Below, in pieces: positions 37,113 through 51,208 of a DNA stretch of 64,000 nucleotides; position 1 is the stretch's first letter; the number at the start of each line of letters is the position of its first letter. A program made the translations under genes and the position numbers. The notes beneath the pieces are model-generated. The model saw only the letters and a program-made list of their open reading frames with translations, ran no database searches and was not told the DNA's origin. The DNA comes from Setaria digitata (taxonomy: Eukaryota; Nematoda; Chromadorea; Rhabditida; Setariidae): assembly GCA_003640385.1 (NCBI GenBank), contig RCAB01000019.1, positions 248,001 to 312,000 of the forward strand. The letters run 5' to 3'.

Positions 37113-40100
37113 AGGAGTCTCTGTATTGCTATATGAACCATTATGAAATGCGGTTGTCAAGAAAACAGTTATCAGCATGTTATTCCGAGCCATCAGTTGC
37201 TTTGTTATCATCTCCTGTAATGATCAAAGCTGCTTTTAAATGGGAATTTACGCCCTTGCTGCTATGGCAAAACCAAATTCACTAATTTCATTTCAATTCA
37301 AGCATTTTTTCTCAAATTATAAAATTGGTTCAGAAGAAACAAGTCAAATGTTTAGTGACGAATTATTTGATTTGTGAGCATTTAATTGGTGCATTTCAGC
37401 TTTCTCAATTAAATTTTAGATCCGAAAATATATAAATGTAGGTAAATATAGGTTTTAACTGTGGAGAAGTGAACTGTTTACTGCTTTCAGCAAGAATGTT
37501 TGCAAGATGATGTCAGCTAATTAGCAATTAATTATTAGTCGTATATTGAATTAACCACTTTCCAGTGAGAACTAATTTTTGTGAAAAGGACTAAAGTGGT
37601 CTAATATTTTACTATTTGAACTCTCAGTGGTGTTAAAAAGCAATACTAATCGTACGCAAGGTTCTCTTCATCATTGTTGTTTTTCCATTTTTTTTCAGTA
37701 TAGTTTCCCTATTTCCTGGTTAATCCATCTTAAGAAGCAAATATGTGAAAAGATCAGATCCGTTAATCAAATAGTGTAGTGCCGCAAGTTCAAAAAACGG
37801 TCTGGACCGAAACCAGACTGATTGATGGCATAGAGCTGTCTTTTGTGAAAAGAGAACGATTTATGAGGGCGGAATCCAGTGCGTTTATGAAATTTGTTGA
37901 AGATTTATGATGACAGCTCTGAATGGTGTTCCATCTTTTTTTTCGTCCCTGTTTCTTCCTGCTTTATTGCTTTTGAAATGAAAACAACAGAAAAATAGCT
38001 AGATTAAAATTAACGCTTCAAGGTAGTCAAAACTAATATTTAATATTTTAACTTTCGATTTAGATTTCTGGGTGCAGGATTTTTTCAAAGTTATGCTGAT
38101 TTCTAAATGGTATATTGTATGTGACGTCAAAGAGTTAATTTTATTCTTTGAATAGCTCATAAGGATGGAAGGCTTGGATAGTTTATGATACAAAATAACA
38201 AAGCACCAAGTGAAAAATACACAACGAGTTGTTTACGGTTTGTATTCACTGATTCGAATTGCTCACCATTCTATGAATTAGCGATGGCGATGGAATCCAT
38301 GTCCACCTGTACGATTTCCTTGTTCATAAAATCAAAGGAAGTTATAGCTCTTGTCCATATCCTAAATCACATCCATGAATACCATATTGAGTAAACTTTG
38401 ACAAATTTCCAGAAGTAGCTGTTTCACTCTGTCTGCACGCTATACTCGATTCAATTGCTAGTTTGCTCCCTGACACCACGCTGTTTCACTAGATGATAAA
38501 TGAGTTGTATATCATCTTGCGCGCAGGCCTATCTGTCTATGTTCAATCCGTATGTGTGTGTGTTTCCCTGTCCCTCTATCAGCCTGTCTTCTATATCTCA
38601 GTTTAAAACTTGACATTTGTTACAATGATAAATTCTGATGAAAGTAAGATTTATTGCTAGGCACTGCTTCGTGTACGAAGTGTTGTTTATCATTTTGATC
38701 AAACTCATTCCTTTCATACTCTCGACTTTTCCCATTTGTCAAGATAGACCCCAAAACTCTCAGTCATAATTCAGTGGAGTTTATCTTTATTTAATAAAAC
38801 ACTTCATTATTTTTATTAAGAGTCAGACATTCTGAAATTGGAGTGCATAACACACAAGGAATAGAATGTTTTGCTGGTCGAAGGGTGTCTGTCTTCTGTC
38901 ATGTTGGGTGAGTTTTACTAAAACTATTCTTAGTGATTTTCTGAAAATTATGAGGCCTGAATTTGGACACTTTATACATACATGAAGGGAATACGCCACT
39001 TTCACGAAGTTTGGAAGAAGCATTTTTGGCATAATAATTTATTTCCTGTTTTACTCGCGAATGCTGGAGCGACAGCATACCCACATAGCCATTAAATTAA
39101 AAGGACAGTAGAACACACTAAAGATATTGCAGAAAACTAAAAGCAATAAAATTTGCCAATTAAATCAACACCACGGTAACTTCAATGCCCTTTTATCCGC
39201 AGGTATGATTTGTCCAGAAGGGCCAGTTTTAGTTATTTATTCATTAGCTTTCCCTTATAAAGCCAGTTTATTTCAATGAAGAAATGGCAGTGAAACATCC
39301 AAACATCAAAAAGGTATCAGCAGTATAATTGGTGGAAGCATCTTCGATTTAACTTGGCAAATATTAGAAGAGCTAAAGGATTTATTTTGCTTTATCCACT
39401 TAAATTATAAAAGTAAAATAAATGCAGCAAACTTGGAACTAAATTTGCGTCGTCTATTGCTACCAAATAATTTAACATCAAGGAGTCCTTTTCACACATT
39501 GTCATCCAATTTACGAATATGAAATGATTTTCGAATAAGATTGTTCACTTGCTTCATAGTTCATTGGATGCAGGTCATTTTAAAAACATTTTTTAATAAT
39601 CTAAGTCTACCGCTTGTACCCAACCTTACAATTTCTTTTTATCAAACCTTGATATCAATAAGTTATGATAACTCTAAAACATCCTGTTCGAATGAATTTG
39701 TTGGATTTTGGGGTTTTTTTTTTTTTTTTTTTTCAAGGAAGTTTGATTTTCTTAGTCAAACTTGGATCTTTTGCATTAATAATTGCCTGTTTTTCGCTTT
39801 TAAGACTCCTTGATTTTTCTTTTTTTTTTAGCTTGTGACCAGACAGAGAGTTTCCACAAACGCTTCGTGTAAATATAATTAGTGAATGACCTTCCAAAAC
39901 TGTATTTTAAGCACTTGAGCTTTACCACAATTTCGGAAAGCATGTCAGCAAGTTAACTGGCGATGTTCAGCTTAATTTTTCATGTCTATAGAACTTTCGT
40001 AAAATCATTTATAACACAACTAGTAGAAATCGGGGAAATGTGAGTGGATAAGAAAACAGGCCAGATTTTTATAACATAATTTAGAGAAGAGCTTTTAGAT

Positions 40101-43100
40101 TAAGATGCACATTCTGAAAGATTATTTTAGAAAATATGAGCATCAATTTCCGATGTTTCATATTAAATTGATTTGTTTGCTGTTGAAAAAATGATTAATC
40201 GAGAAGTCACCACTTCACAGGAAACTTTTTAATTCTTTTCTCCAATGCCACCTGGTTCTAGGTAGAAAAAGTAAAGTGATAATTATAATGAATTTATGAA
40301 TTCGAATATTTTTAGCACCATGAAAATGATGGAAAATTGAAAAGCTTATTGAAAGAACTCAAAATGCAACAACTAATCTTGTATTTTGCCAGTTTATTGA
40401 AGATTATTATCATTGATCTCACGTAATTCATTTAATACTTACCAAGCTTATTACCCCTTCACAAGTTCCATTTGGTACTCACATTTTTCTTGCACAGCCA
40501 AAATGTAATTCTAGTTGCTGCTTGCGTTTTTGTCTGAAGCTTCTAATGATATTATGAAAGGGAGTTTCACTCCTATTTCTATCATTCTGTTAATAATATT
40601 TAATAAATAAATGTGATTGGAATGACTATTTGGTTGCAAATAGTAGAAATTGGCTATTTGAAATTAGGAGATCTAAACAAGAAAAGTGAACATTGAAATT
40701 GTTTGTGGATTGGTGCTATCTGAGTAATAGTATTCCATCAAAAACTGTAGAAGATGGAAAGTTTAAAAAAACCATGCTTGCTTGACTCCTCGCTAGTAGC
40801 AGATGTCTTTGAACACGGAAGGTTCGAGAATCCTATACATTTTTCAATTTGTGAGGGAACACGAAGCACAATTTTTTGCTAAGAAATTTGATGTTGCAGT
40901 TCAAGGAAGTGGTTGGGATGAAACTGGTATCGAGATGAAACGGAATTTTTTTAGCGTTTCCGAATTCATCCAAAGAATTTGTTGCTTAAGTTGCTCAGTT
41001 GCTGCTTTTGCTCTTAGATGAACTAGTTCGGACAAGAATTCGAGCAATTCAATAATTTGAAGTGAAAACAACAAGAAAAGGAACTTTTAGTCTCATAATC
41101 AAAAGCCAAATAAGCAGTCATCGAACTCTTGTTTCTCTTTCATGATTCCTCACAGGTCCAAGGCTTGTATACTGAGACCCTTTTCATATGGGCCTTTCCA
41201 CTGGGAATGAATTCGCTGCAAACTAGGAAAATTGTTGGAATAGTGATGACTGAAAATTTCAAATATTTTCATTTGCTGATAATTCGGTGCTTGTTATGAT
41301 TGATATCAAGATACTCAACTCATTAAATCGTCAGATAAAAGAAACTGCCGTCGGCGGATTTATGTCTGCCCTGAATGCATTTCGTAAACTCAGATCAGAA
41401 TGCTGAAAGCCGAAGACCCAACTTATGTGGCGAAAAGAAGTTCATTATTTCGAGCTTACTTTTCAGAGAATGAAGTTCTTTTAATAACGAATTATTTTTC
41501 GCTGTATCTATCTATACCAGTTATTTTCGTTGCTGTATTATTACTCTTGTATTAGAAAGATATCAAATGACAGTGGTATGATATCCACTAATATTCATTT
41601 TTTCATTTAGCGTTTTCTATTCTCGATACATAATATGTCCCTTTTCTTATTTGAATTATTTCAGTATTTATAATGAGTTATTCAAAGTTCCATTAATTCC
41701 ATAGATGATGCTTTCTATGCTATTATTCGTAACTTTTTTGTACATTTCGTGAAATTTTTGGCGATTTAAATTTCAAGTGGAAATTTCGAATTCAGACACT
41801 TATAAGAGGTTGCGAACAGCTGCCAGAATGTAACATATGATTGAAGTTACATCCTCTCCAAGAGTTCTGATGGATTTAACCGCAATGACCGTTCCACCAT
41901 AAAACGTATAAAAGTGTTTCCATTAATGTCGACATCAGATACTTGGCAGAACTCATTCAAACAGTTAATCTGGGGAATAACAAGCATCAAAAGTAGCAGA
42001 CACGGGAAGAATAAAAGAGACAGAGCAAGTATTGTAAATACAAAGTCAAAGGCAATTCATCAATACTCACAGCTGACGGAAATGAATAGATTGTTAGATG
42101 TATGACATCGGGAAATTCCTTCGATATAATTTTCTATTCTAATTCATCTTCCTCCAACAATTTGGTAGATGGAATGTTTCAAGTATTTAGAGAAAAGCGT
42201 CTCTCGGATACTTCTGATAAATGATTATGTAAAGCTGCAAAAAGGCAACTCAACAATTAATCATATTCACTTCTACTGGTTCTTTGGTGGCAATTCAGTG
42301 ATTTAATGCACGTTAATCAAGCCATTTGCAAGGGAGGAATTTGATGATCAAGTTATATAATTATATGCTCTCTATATGCGAAAATCACGTATTATTGTAA
42401 TGAAATATTTACATGTAGAGGTGAAGGGAACTTTTTTATTGCCATTTGAAGTCAATCGAGAACGAAGAATTTCAATTGTCTTAAAAAATTTCTTAAATTA
42501 AATGGCTTACCATATTTCGATATTGTCGTCTTGTACTTACTTCATCATTTCCATGTAAGGTCTAACTTGCTGTTAATAAAAAATTTTAATCTGTCATGTG
42601 TTGCGAATAGAGGAAGTAACAACCTATTTGACATAGCAAACAATGTGCTTTTTTTTCAAAGGAAATGCGCAGTTGGACATGTTTCTAGGAAATGTCAGAA
42701 ATCGACTAATTAAGAATCTGATAAATGATAACTTTTGGTTCTTTTTTTTTAAATCCAACAGCGAATCGCACGTTTTTTTTAGATTTTTAGCTTTATTTTA
42801 CTTCTTTACTATTTTTTAGCAAATATGATCAAATTAATTCAGAATATGTTCATTCCAAGATTATACATTTGGGAATTCGTGTATCTATTCCATACCCATT
42901 AACGAACATTGATATGAACAAAATGTTGATTTGCACAGCAGATAGTGTCATCGAAAGCTTTCAAGTTTTTCATTTGAAAACTATTCCGCGGTTGTTTTGT
43001 TTCACCATTCATTTTGAAATATTGTTCCGACCTATATGAATGATGTAGAGAAAGAATAGTCGTGATGGCGACTGATAACAGCAACATCGGGGAGAGGAAT

Positions 43101-45951
43101 CCATAAACAGAGAAGATGCTATGGTTAAATTTCATTCATTTTTCAGAATCAGAAAAGAGAAGGAAGAAAATGTGCATCATTCGGTATTTTCTTCCTCAAA
43201 AATAACCAATCTCTTCTTCATCTTAGACTTTTTTTAAAAAAAAGCATAAAGTGCACACTTGAACATCGTTATCTTCTTCAACCATTTTTCATCAAATTTA
43301 TCACTATAAATTCATGAGTAGATGCAACAGGAAAATAATGACTTTTACATCTATATTGCTATTTTCATTGCTCCTATTTTTCAAAAAATTTTGTTCAGTT
43401 CTTGATTAAGCAATTATTCATTAGTTTGCACTTCAATTTTGCGTATCACAACGATTTAAGTCTCATTCCTTTCCATCCGTTTCACTTGAAATTTCAAAAT
43501 CATATTAATTCTTAGTAAAATAATCTAATCGAATTGAAGGCAAACAAATTTATTGTGTTGAGCATGTTTTAAATAACTGATATCACACCTCAATATAAAG
43601 TGGAATCGAAAAACAAAGATTTCATATGTAAATCTTTTACACCTACTTTATCATTTAAAAGTCTAAAGCAAGATGAGACAACCAAGAAGAAGTTTGGAGT
43701 AAGCAAATGAAACCGCACAGTAAGTTTTCTTTCGAAAAGTTCACAACCTGATTTGTGAGAGAAAACGTAAACGATTATTGAAAATATTCCGAATAATGAC
43801 GGCATAGTTAAAAAGAAAGGTCGTACCAAAAAAAAAAAAAAAAAGGTAAAAAGTTCGTCAAGTAAAACATTGCCATAAATTTAAGAACTTCAGAAAAAAT
43901 TGATAAAGAATGAAAGCGCATTCAAAATATACGCAACAGCAATAGCAACAGTAATAGATATGGCATTTCAGTGAAATATAATATATGGCTATTTGGCAGT
44001 TTTGAAATAGATGAATTGATTGATTCAGACTGATAGCGTTTTTCATTTATCATTTTCTCTTTATGCAGCAAAAGATAGGTGAAATATAACAAAATTGAAG
44101 AGAGCGAACTGTTTCTTGTTACAGAGTTAATATATTGGTTTCGGAGAACAAGAAAGCTGCTTCATAGAACAATGTATGCAAACAACATCAATCACTAGGC
44201 TAGATGATTATTCTTACAGCTCAGTTGATGACCAATTTATTCATTCATAATGGTTCGTTTTAAATTTTCTTCACGGGAAAAGAAGTAACTGTTGCAGTAA
44301 CTCATAATCCAGAACAACCATCGTTTTATTTATCCTGGATGAGGGAAGTAAGCGTTTCGAGGCCTGAGACACTATTTGTTTAAAGTACTTGCCGAATTAG
44401 AAACCAACCTCGTGAAATCTCGATTCCTTAAACACAGCAGATAGCAAAAGTCACAAGTTAACTAGGAAAACATTGATCGCATGTTGCATGTGATATGTTT
44501 AATTAAAAAAACTTTCTGGTCGTTAACAGCAAACTTTGTTTTTTATACTCACTCCCAACGAATCTGTAACTTTGCAAACCTTTTCCTGGTTTGTTAATGA
44601 CAAAACATGTGTTTTTGTTTCTATTTTGGTGCATCTTCAGTGTCACTGGAAAAAAAAAAAAAAAAAAAAAAAACTTTGATTTGTGAGCGCTTTATTCCCG
44701 CCCTGAAAAATAGCTCGAAACTTATTGGATATTGGATAAAGCGACTCAATAACGGTTTAACAAATGGTTTTGAGAATAAAGGAACTGTTAAAATAAATCT
44801 CCTTGACTGAAATCAGCTCATGAATTTCCCAGCGACAACTTGAAATGATTTTATTGATAATACAAAGTAATCAGCACTAATTATGTTAAAAATATTTCCA
44901 AAGTTTTAGTATTAACATTCTCTTGTCAATGGTTTCCATTATAAACGGCAATATATGTAGCAGCATCATAAACCAGTTAGACAGATCACGTAAATGTTAA
45001 CAAATATTAGCTAATCGAAGCTATCATGATAATTGTTACTGTTATCAGAAATCAAAAGTCGGTCACGCTCCCGTCTTTTTATTCCATGTTCCTCGAACAT
45101 TAAATTACTGTTGCTGATGATGTTCTGAAAAGATTCTAAAAGTATAATTTCTGTGAAAATTTGTGTAATTTTTTTTTTTTTTCTTGACAGATTTAATAGT
45201 ATAGTTTAAAGATTCTGATTCTGTCAATTTTAGAAAAGCGAAGAATTTACTGCTTAAAATCGAAAGTTATTATTACGGTAAATTATAAAGTCAAAAATCT
45301 GTGTAAATTGAAAGTTTATCCAAGGATATAATGTATATTTCTTTCCCAAAGTTTTTTTTCTCCCTTCTCACTCGGTATTTTCTTTTTCAATCCAGTTTGG
45401 GAAGTTGGAAGTCCTAGAAGTTTATCCACTCCGTTTACAAAAGCGATTTTGCTGATAAAAACGGTAAGTGTTTTTCGTCTGTTTTTTGCAGTCCATTCTT
45501 AGAACTTTTAGTAAAAAAAAAACTAAATTTCATGAAAAGATCAAGGAAGGTTTGAAAGAAATAACTCATGAAACTTTAATACCCAAACAGAAGTGATTCA
45601 ACACTGATCAACACAGTTTAAACAGAAAATGGGAAGGAGATGGGTCAGATTGGATGGAATGATTCAGAACTGGTGAGATCAGGATAGTTTAGTCCCTGAG
45701 TTTATACCGGACACTTCATCCTTGTGATTCGCTGTAACTCGGTGTCAGCAACCTTTCCATTACCTCTCCACTCAGGCAATTCCATGTTGATCAAATTTCC
45801 TTCTCAGCAGATATCAATCATCAGTTAGTCTGCCGTAAACTTTCACGTTAATAAATTTCTTAGAAGTAGTGGTAGAGTGAAGGTGACATCAGATGAAAGG
45901 GTAGAAGGGTAGGTGAGCAGAGTGCTGGCAGGGTGGTTCGAATTGTCTGTT

Positions 45952-45960
45952 TGTTGACAG
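45952..45960 (+). promoter_or_regulatory. Probable spliced-leader acceptor before the 46-kb gene
   Basis: TTGTTGACAG ends at 45960, nine bases before the ATG. This is the layout of a trans-splice site in nematodes. Confidence 0.4.
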
Positions 45961-45969
45961 GAGAGCGTG

Positions 45970-47180
45970 ATGGATTACACGTGTCGGATCGAGGAGGAGC
46001 TCCGACAGTTCGACAAACTCTTTCAAGTATGCCGCAGTTCGGCACCCTTTAGCTGCTTGTCAATCATTACGCCATACAGTAATTGTCATTCACAGATAAC
46101 TCGTATTTTTCCCGAACCTTTTTGCTGCCATTGTGAGGAAAAAAGTAAGCTTCCGTAGTGAGTCTAGGCATGTTGTGGCCTCCTTGTCCAGCTGACTTCT
46201 CGTCTTTCATTTGGGTTCACTTTCTAGACCGAGCGGTGCTGCATTCCGAGTTACTTTCCGCAACGTTTATTTGTTTTGAGATACTGACTGCATGCTGAGG
46301 CTTTCACAAGATTTTCGAACCATTCAGTCTGAAAATAGAAGAACAATGTCTCACAGCTTATTCTGATTGCTGTTCACCTCAGTCCAGTTATATGCAGAAG
46401 ACTTTAACGATCAGTGAACATGATGCTTCTTCATGATATAAACATTTCACCGCGTATGAATAGTGTAAAGTGCTGTTGATTTAATTATTGGGAAGCAGGT
46501 GTAACCACTTCTATCCAACAATTTTTCATCAGCGGAATATTTAATACACTGAAATGCAGATAGTTTTTATAAATTTTTTTCTTCAAATTTTAAAATTTGG
46601 TTTAATACAAAATATGTAGCTCAATTTGTTCCAAAACAGTAATTTTTCGGTATTTGTTCTTAAGACAAACTTCTTTTCTTGTTTTTATGATTTTAATCAG
46701 TTCTCAAGGAAACAGCTTGCTCTAGAATACGCCAGATCTAAGCTAATTACCTAATTCAAATTTGCTTTGGCTTGAATCATTTACAGCATCTTCTCATCTG
46801 AAGAGAACAATTGGTATAGTAATAGATTTGAAGGGGATGAAACAATTGTTAAGAACGGGTGTGAGATTGTTGGAAATAAAAGCACGAGACACTGAAGATG
46901 ACGGATATCATCATACGACTGATTTATTGGATGCTCGGTCATCTTGAAAATTTGCTCTTTCTTGACTAAATTCCACCCTATTTTCTTCTATACCTTTCAC
47001 AGATTTCTCAAGAAATACCATGGTTACTGTTGCTTTTGTAGATGTTCAGTAAGAGATGAAGCTACACTAACGAACATGCGAACTACTTTATCGAACCGAG
47101 CAGTAAAACAAGTGTTGTACAATTTTAGTCACATTGCTGGATGGTCATCTCGATCAACTCCATTATTCAGAAAACAATAA
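45970..47180 (+). CDS. Unrecognised 144-residue protein with two cysteine clusters, four exons
   Basis: Product not recognised. Exons 45970-46026, 46096-46144, 46787-46937 and 47003-47180 join in phase at all three introns (69, 642 and 65 bases) and end on TAA. Donors are GTATGC, GTAAGC and GTCATC, the last of them weak; acceptors are CACAG, TTACAG and CACAG. The protein starts MDYTCRIEEELRQFDKLFQ, then has FCCHCEEK (about residues 28-35), a central basic/hydrophobic segment (TIGIVIDLKGMKQLLRTGV), an acidic patch (DTEDDG), a second cluster YHGYCCFCRC (about 90-99) and a basic tail ending RSTPLFRKQ. The paired CCxC and CCxCxC motifs suggest metal binding or a disulfide-linked fold (inference). 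No signal peptide or membrane segment is evident. It stands alone in a gene-poor region. The consistent phases support a real gene, but exon 1 is short and the third donor is poor. Confidence 0.5.
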
Positions 47181-49189
47181 GCACTTATTTTGAAAAATGC
47201 ACATTATTTCAAGTTGATGATCAGTGCAAAATGGGTTCATTAATTTATGCACAAGTAATGCAACAAACATATTTTCGCTGTTGCATCCATTGTTCCTTGC
47301 ATCATTACTAGGTAAAGATATAAATACTGAGAATTACGTCATATCCAAACATCTGTTTTTCGGTTCCTGTAATTACAGCTCGGAAATTTTCTAATTGAAT
47401 AGATTAGTGATAATCCATGAGCGAGTCACTTATGCAAATTTATGCCTTTAAACTTCAGAGAACAGGTCCAGTAGCTCATCAGGTTTTGAAATCATCTCCC
47501 GAGACATAATAAAGGAGAATTCTTAATCTCTTCAACTTGTTGCAAAAAAAAGATCTGGAAACAAGTTTTGAATTTATTCGTTCTTTTTTAAATTTTATGT
47601 AACACACTAGGGAACTGGAAAATTGTGATGAGCAGTTAATGTTTGTGCCACCGACTTGGAAACCTCATAAATCATTAAATTGGAAATGATATATCAGCAG
47701 GCTACCTATTATAAATCAATCCTTTTTCCAATAATCCATTTCATCGTTATTGCTGCTTTAGCAGGAAAAAAAAGAGAAAGAAAAAAACTGATTGTGAACA
47801 CGGAGATGGAACTTCTTTAAGTAACTGCCGTATCGAACAGCTGCTTAAAATATTGTCCAATTTATAAAGTTGCGTTGGATGGAACTCGTAGGTAGAAAAA
47901 ACTTTGGCTTTGTTCAAAAAAAAAAAAGACAGAAATAAAATAATGGTTCTGACTCTTTGCTGAATCCACCTAGATTGCTCGGTAAAAAAAAAAGTGGTAT
48001 TTGAAACTACTGCTATGAAACTGATTTAAAATTAATGGCTCATGGAGTTACCAGAAATCTGTAATGACTCTTTAAGTCGTATTTTAAGCGTGAAAAACTG
48101 TTGAAAAAAAAATATATACAGTGTATAATGTATTTGGAATCATGCAGCCCTCTGCGACAGGATGTGAGCTGTTCATGTGAATAGAGGACCGTTATTTTAA
48201 CAAATGATTGGACATTTTGAAGTTAAGTAAATCAAACTGAAAAGAATGACTGCATTTTTTTCCGTTCAGATCGCTTGATTTGCTGAAACACTAATCTTTC
48301 GAACGAACTGTTTTCCCTCGTTTCGTTTTTAAACAGAATTAATGGCCACCAGTTGACAGTTTCCTTTCATTTTCTTATGAAAAAAATTCCCCAAAATTGA
48401 TTACTGCTCAAGAATTATTCTCTTTGAAAAACGCAAAAAGACATTACAATATGAATGGATAGTGCTCGAGTTTCGACTAATTATTCATTTAAGAAAAAAA
48501 AAAAAAAAAAAAACTGGGAAAATTTCACTTTGGAAATAATTGTTTTCATACTGCTTCAAAACATTGATGCCTCTAACCATCCTTCAGAATAGAAATCGTA
48601 TAAATGCAAAATTTTTAAAATAATTTTCTTATAAGCCCAGAGTCTAGATGAAAGAGTTCGTCAAGCAAGTGGCTTTCATTATCTCAGCAAACTAGAGCAA
48701 ATGTTTCATTAATCGAATATTTTATCATCAGAGCGGTTTTATATACATGCGTCAAAAATATTTCTGAGTAAGCTTAAAATTTTCCAGTCAGATTCCAAAC
48801 TTTGCTGCGGCATGTTGTTCTGAGAGACTGAAAGGATGATGAAAGATAACTCAAATATTATGTGTTCCATTTTCGTCTTCCTGTTTGACATAACAGTTTG
48901 TCTACTTTCTGAAGTTTTTGTTCTTGAGGTTTCAGCACATTTGCACAAAATTTAAGAAGTAACACCATATACTCCATATATAGCAGGATTTAAATTTATC
49001 ATGCAAAGAGGAAATATTATCCAACAGAATCACATTTTATTGATGTTGGTATATCAATTTATTTGCTTTTTGAATTAAATAGATACCAAAACTTACAGGA
49101 ATGCTAAAGAACCTACTGCCTGTGTGATTCAGTTTCTTCAATGGAATTTTCCATTGCATAATGAAATTGAAAACAACCTAAATTACTGC

Positions 49190-49470
49190 TACTGTTATCA
49201 TTATCATTTTACTACTAATATTATTTACATATCATTTTAACTTACGTGCATGCTATTTATTTATTATTGCTGACAATTATTACTATCAGTTACTAATAGT
49301 TACTATTACTAATTACAGCCAGTTACTATTACTAATTATAACCTAACTATGAATAGCTTATTATTGAATATAATCAATTATTACTATTAATTACTATCAT
49401 TAATAACAATTATTAGTTACCACTATCCTTTCTACTAGTTATTGTTATCGTTTACTAACAATTCCTATTA
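49190..49470 (+). repeat. Low-complexity block of TTACTA/ATTATTA units
   Basis: About 280 bases made almost entirely of degenerate TTACTA, ATTATT and TAATTA words. It looks like an expanded, decayed simple repeat. Confidence 0.75.
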
Positions 49471-51181
49471 TTACTGATTGTCAGTAATAATAAATAAACT
49501 GTTTAACAAAAGTCATAATGGCTTATAATGAGTACTAGCCACGTAAGTTATACTATCTGTCAAAAGATATGGTAGGAGGGGTGAGAAATGGTGATGTTAA
49601 CATCATCCCCGTATTACTACCGTATGTCGAAGCAGTGGTGACGATGTGATTGACAGCTACTGCACTCCATTCGTTCCTTTCAACTTTCATTCTTTGATAT
49701 TATTTGTGAAATTTCACAATAAACATGGAACTTGTCTTCTTCAACGTCAGAATGGCGAAATGTCAACTTTCTATGCACAGCGACTTACCATTTCCGACGG
49801 CATGTCAAACATATTTATGGTTAGCATCATTGAAAAGCGCTGAATTTAGATTGTCTTATCGAATTCTCTTTTTGAAAACAGTCGTTGACTGATATAGAGA
49901 AACACGGAATTCACAGGGTATAATTTGAAGTTCATTTGTAAGCTCCTTGCACAGATCTGATCTAAAGTTTCATATTCTGAAATGACAGAATGAGATGTTT
50001 TTTAGGTAAAATGCGAGTTGTGTTTGTTGTGAATTCAACAGTTGCAACTGATCGTGTCGAAGCCCATCAGTCAAAGAAGTGTCAAATTTGGAGGGAAACA
50101 AGGGACAAGTTATTGAAGGAATGGCAATTTGGTATTTGAGAGTGGAAGAAGTTACTGCACAGAAATGGAAACAAAGAAAAGCAGGAGGAAAGATGAATTT
50201 GTTGGTTTGCACCGATTGTTGATACATCAATCATTGTCGGGAGCATCGAACTCTTTCTCCTTCATCAGTATATGTGAAATGTGCTTGTTGCAGCGCAAAC
50301 TGATCCATTTAACACCACCAATAGCCAGTCCCAGAAGTTTTGTTGAAGCTGTAAGCAGTGGTAGCGGCAAGTCTCCAGAAGAGAGAAATGGAAGTAGTAG
50401 ATTGATAGGCATCTCCTCCAAATGAGATAAATGAGACAGTTTTGAGAGAATTCCGTGGAAGTGCTTCTGCTTCCACTCTTCCCTTTCTCTCTTTCAACTC
50501 AACGAACTGTTCTGAAGACACGAGGGACAGGGGAGCGAACAACAGGAATCACCTTCTAAAAGAAGAATGATTGATCAATGACTGCTTCAGCAGTACCATT
50601 TCTAAATCTACCATCAATCAATCACTTCCGCCTTTCCTCCAAAACGCTTCACTTGGATACCACCCCAGTTTCTCTTCTTTAACCTATTTACCGCCTTCTT
50701 TTATCATTTGCAAGTTATAGTACATGCATGCCATTTAGCTAATATGACTTTCAAATTTCTGGAACTGATCTGAAACGCACGGGCTTCCAAAAATATCCAA
50801 AATATCATCCACTCATCACATCACATATCACGTTCAGAAAGAGGTTACTTGATGTGTAGACTAAGCACTTGCTAGAAATGAGGAACCCAAGTGGACTGTA
50901 AAGACGAAGAATTCATTATTTAAAAGTGAAAAAGAAGATAGCAGTCAAATTGCTATTTGATATATTGACAATATCTTTCCCTTATACGACAGCAAATCTC
51001 CACTTTAATACTATAAATTTAGCTCTAGATGAACTTTTACTTTGAAATATAACCCAAATTTGGAAACACATTAGGAAAGTTAAAAGTGTTCTATATACAT
51101 TTGTATAAAAATTGAAGCTGCTAAAAGCAAAAAATCATAAGTTGCAACTGAGGATGGGTATAGTGAAAGGTTGAAAGTCGG

Positions 51182-51208
51182 ATATATATATATATATATA
51201 TATATATG
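51182..51208 (+). repeat. TA dinucleotide run
   Basis: 27 bases of perfect alternating AT/TA. Confidence 0.9.

Larger units (their letters stand above)
34911..45960. other. Gene-poor 11-kb stretch
   Basis: Open frames are short, AT-driven and without coherent protein composition or paired splice sites on either strand. The only structured items seen are a short direct repeat at 37.0 kb with a lin-4-like complement, and homopolymer tracts. It could hold distal regulatory DNA or non-coding transcripts. Confidence 0.55.

Noticed and set aside
45693..45700. TCCCTGAG, the lin-4 seed in sense orientation, as a possible lin-4 paralogue
   Set aside because: Flanks do not form a convincing hairpin, and the bases after the seed do not resemble lin-4.
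45900..45960. tRNA-like GGTTCGAAT motif near 45935
   Set aside because: No A box or acceptor-stem pairing could be found around it.
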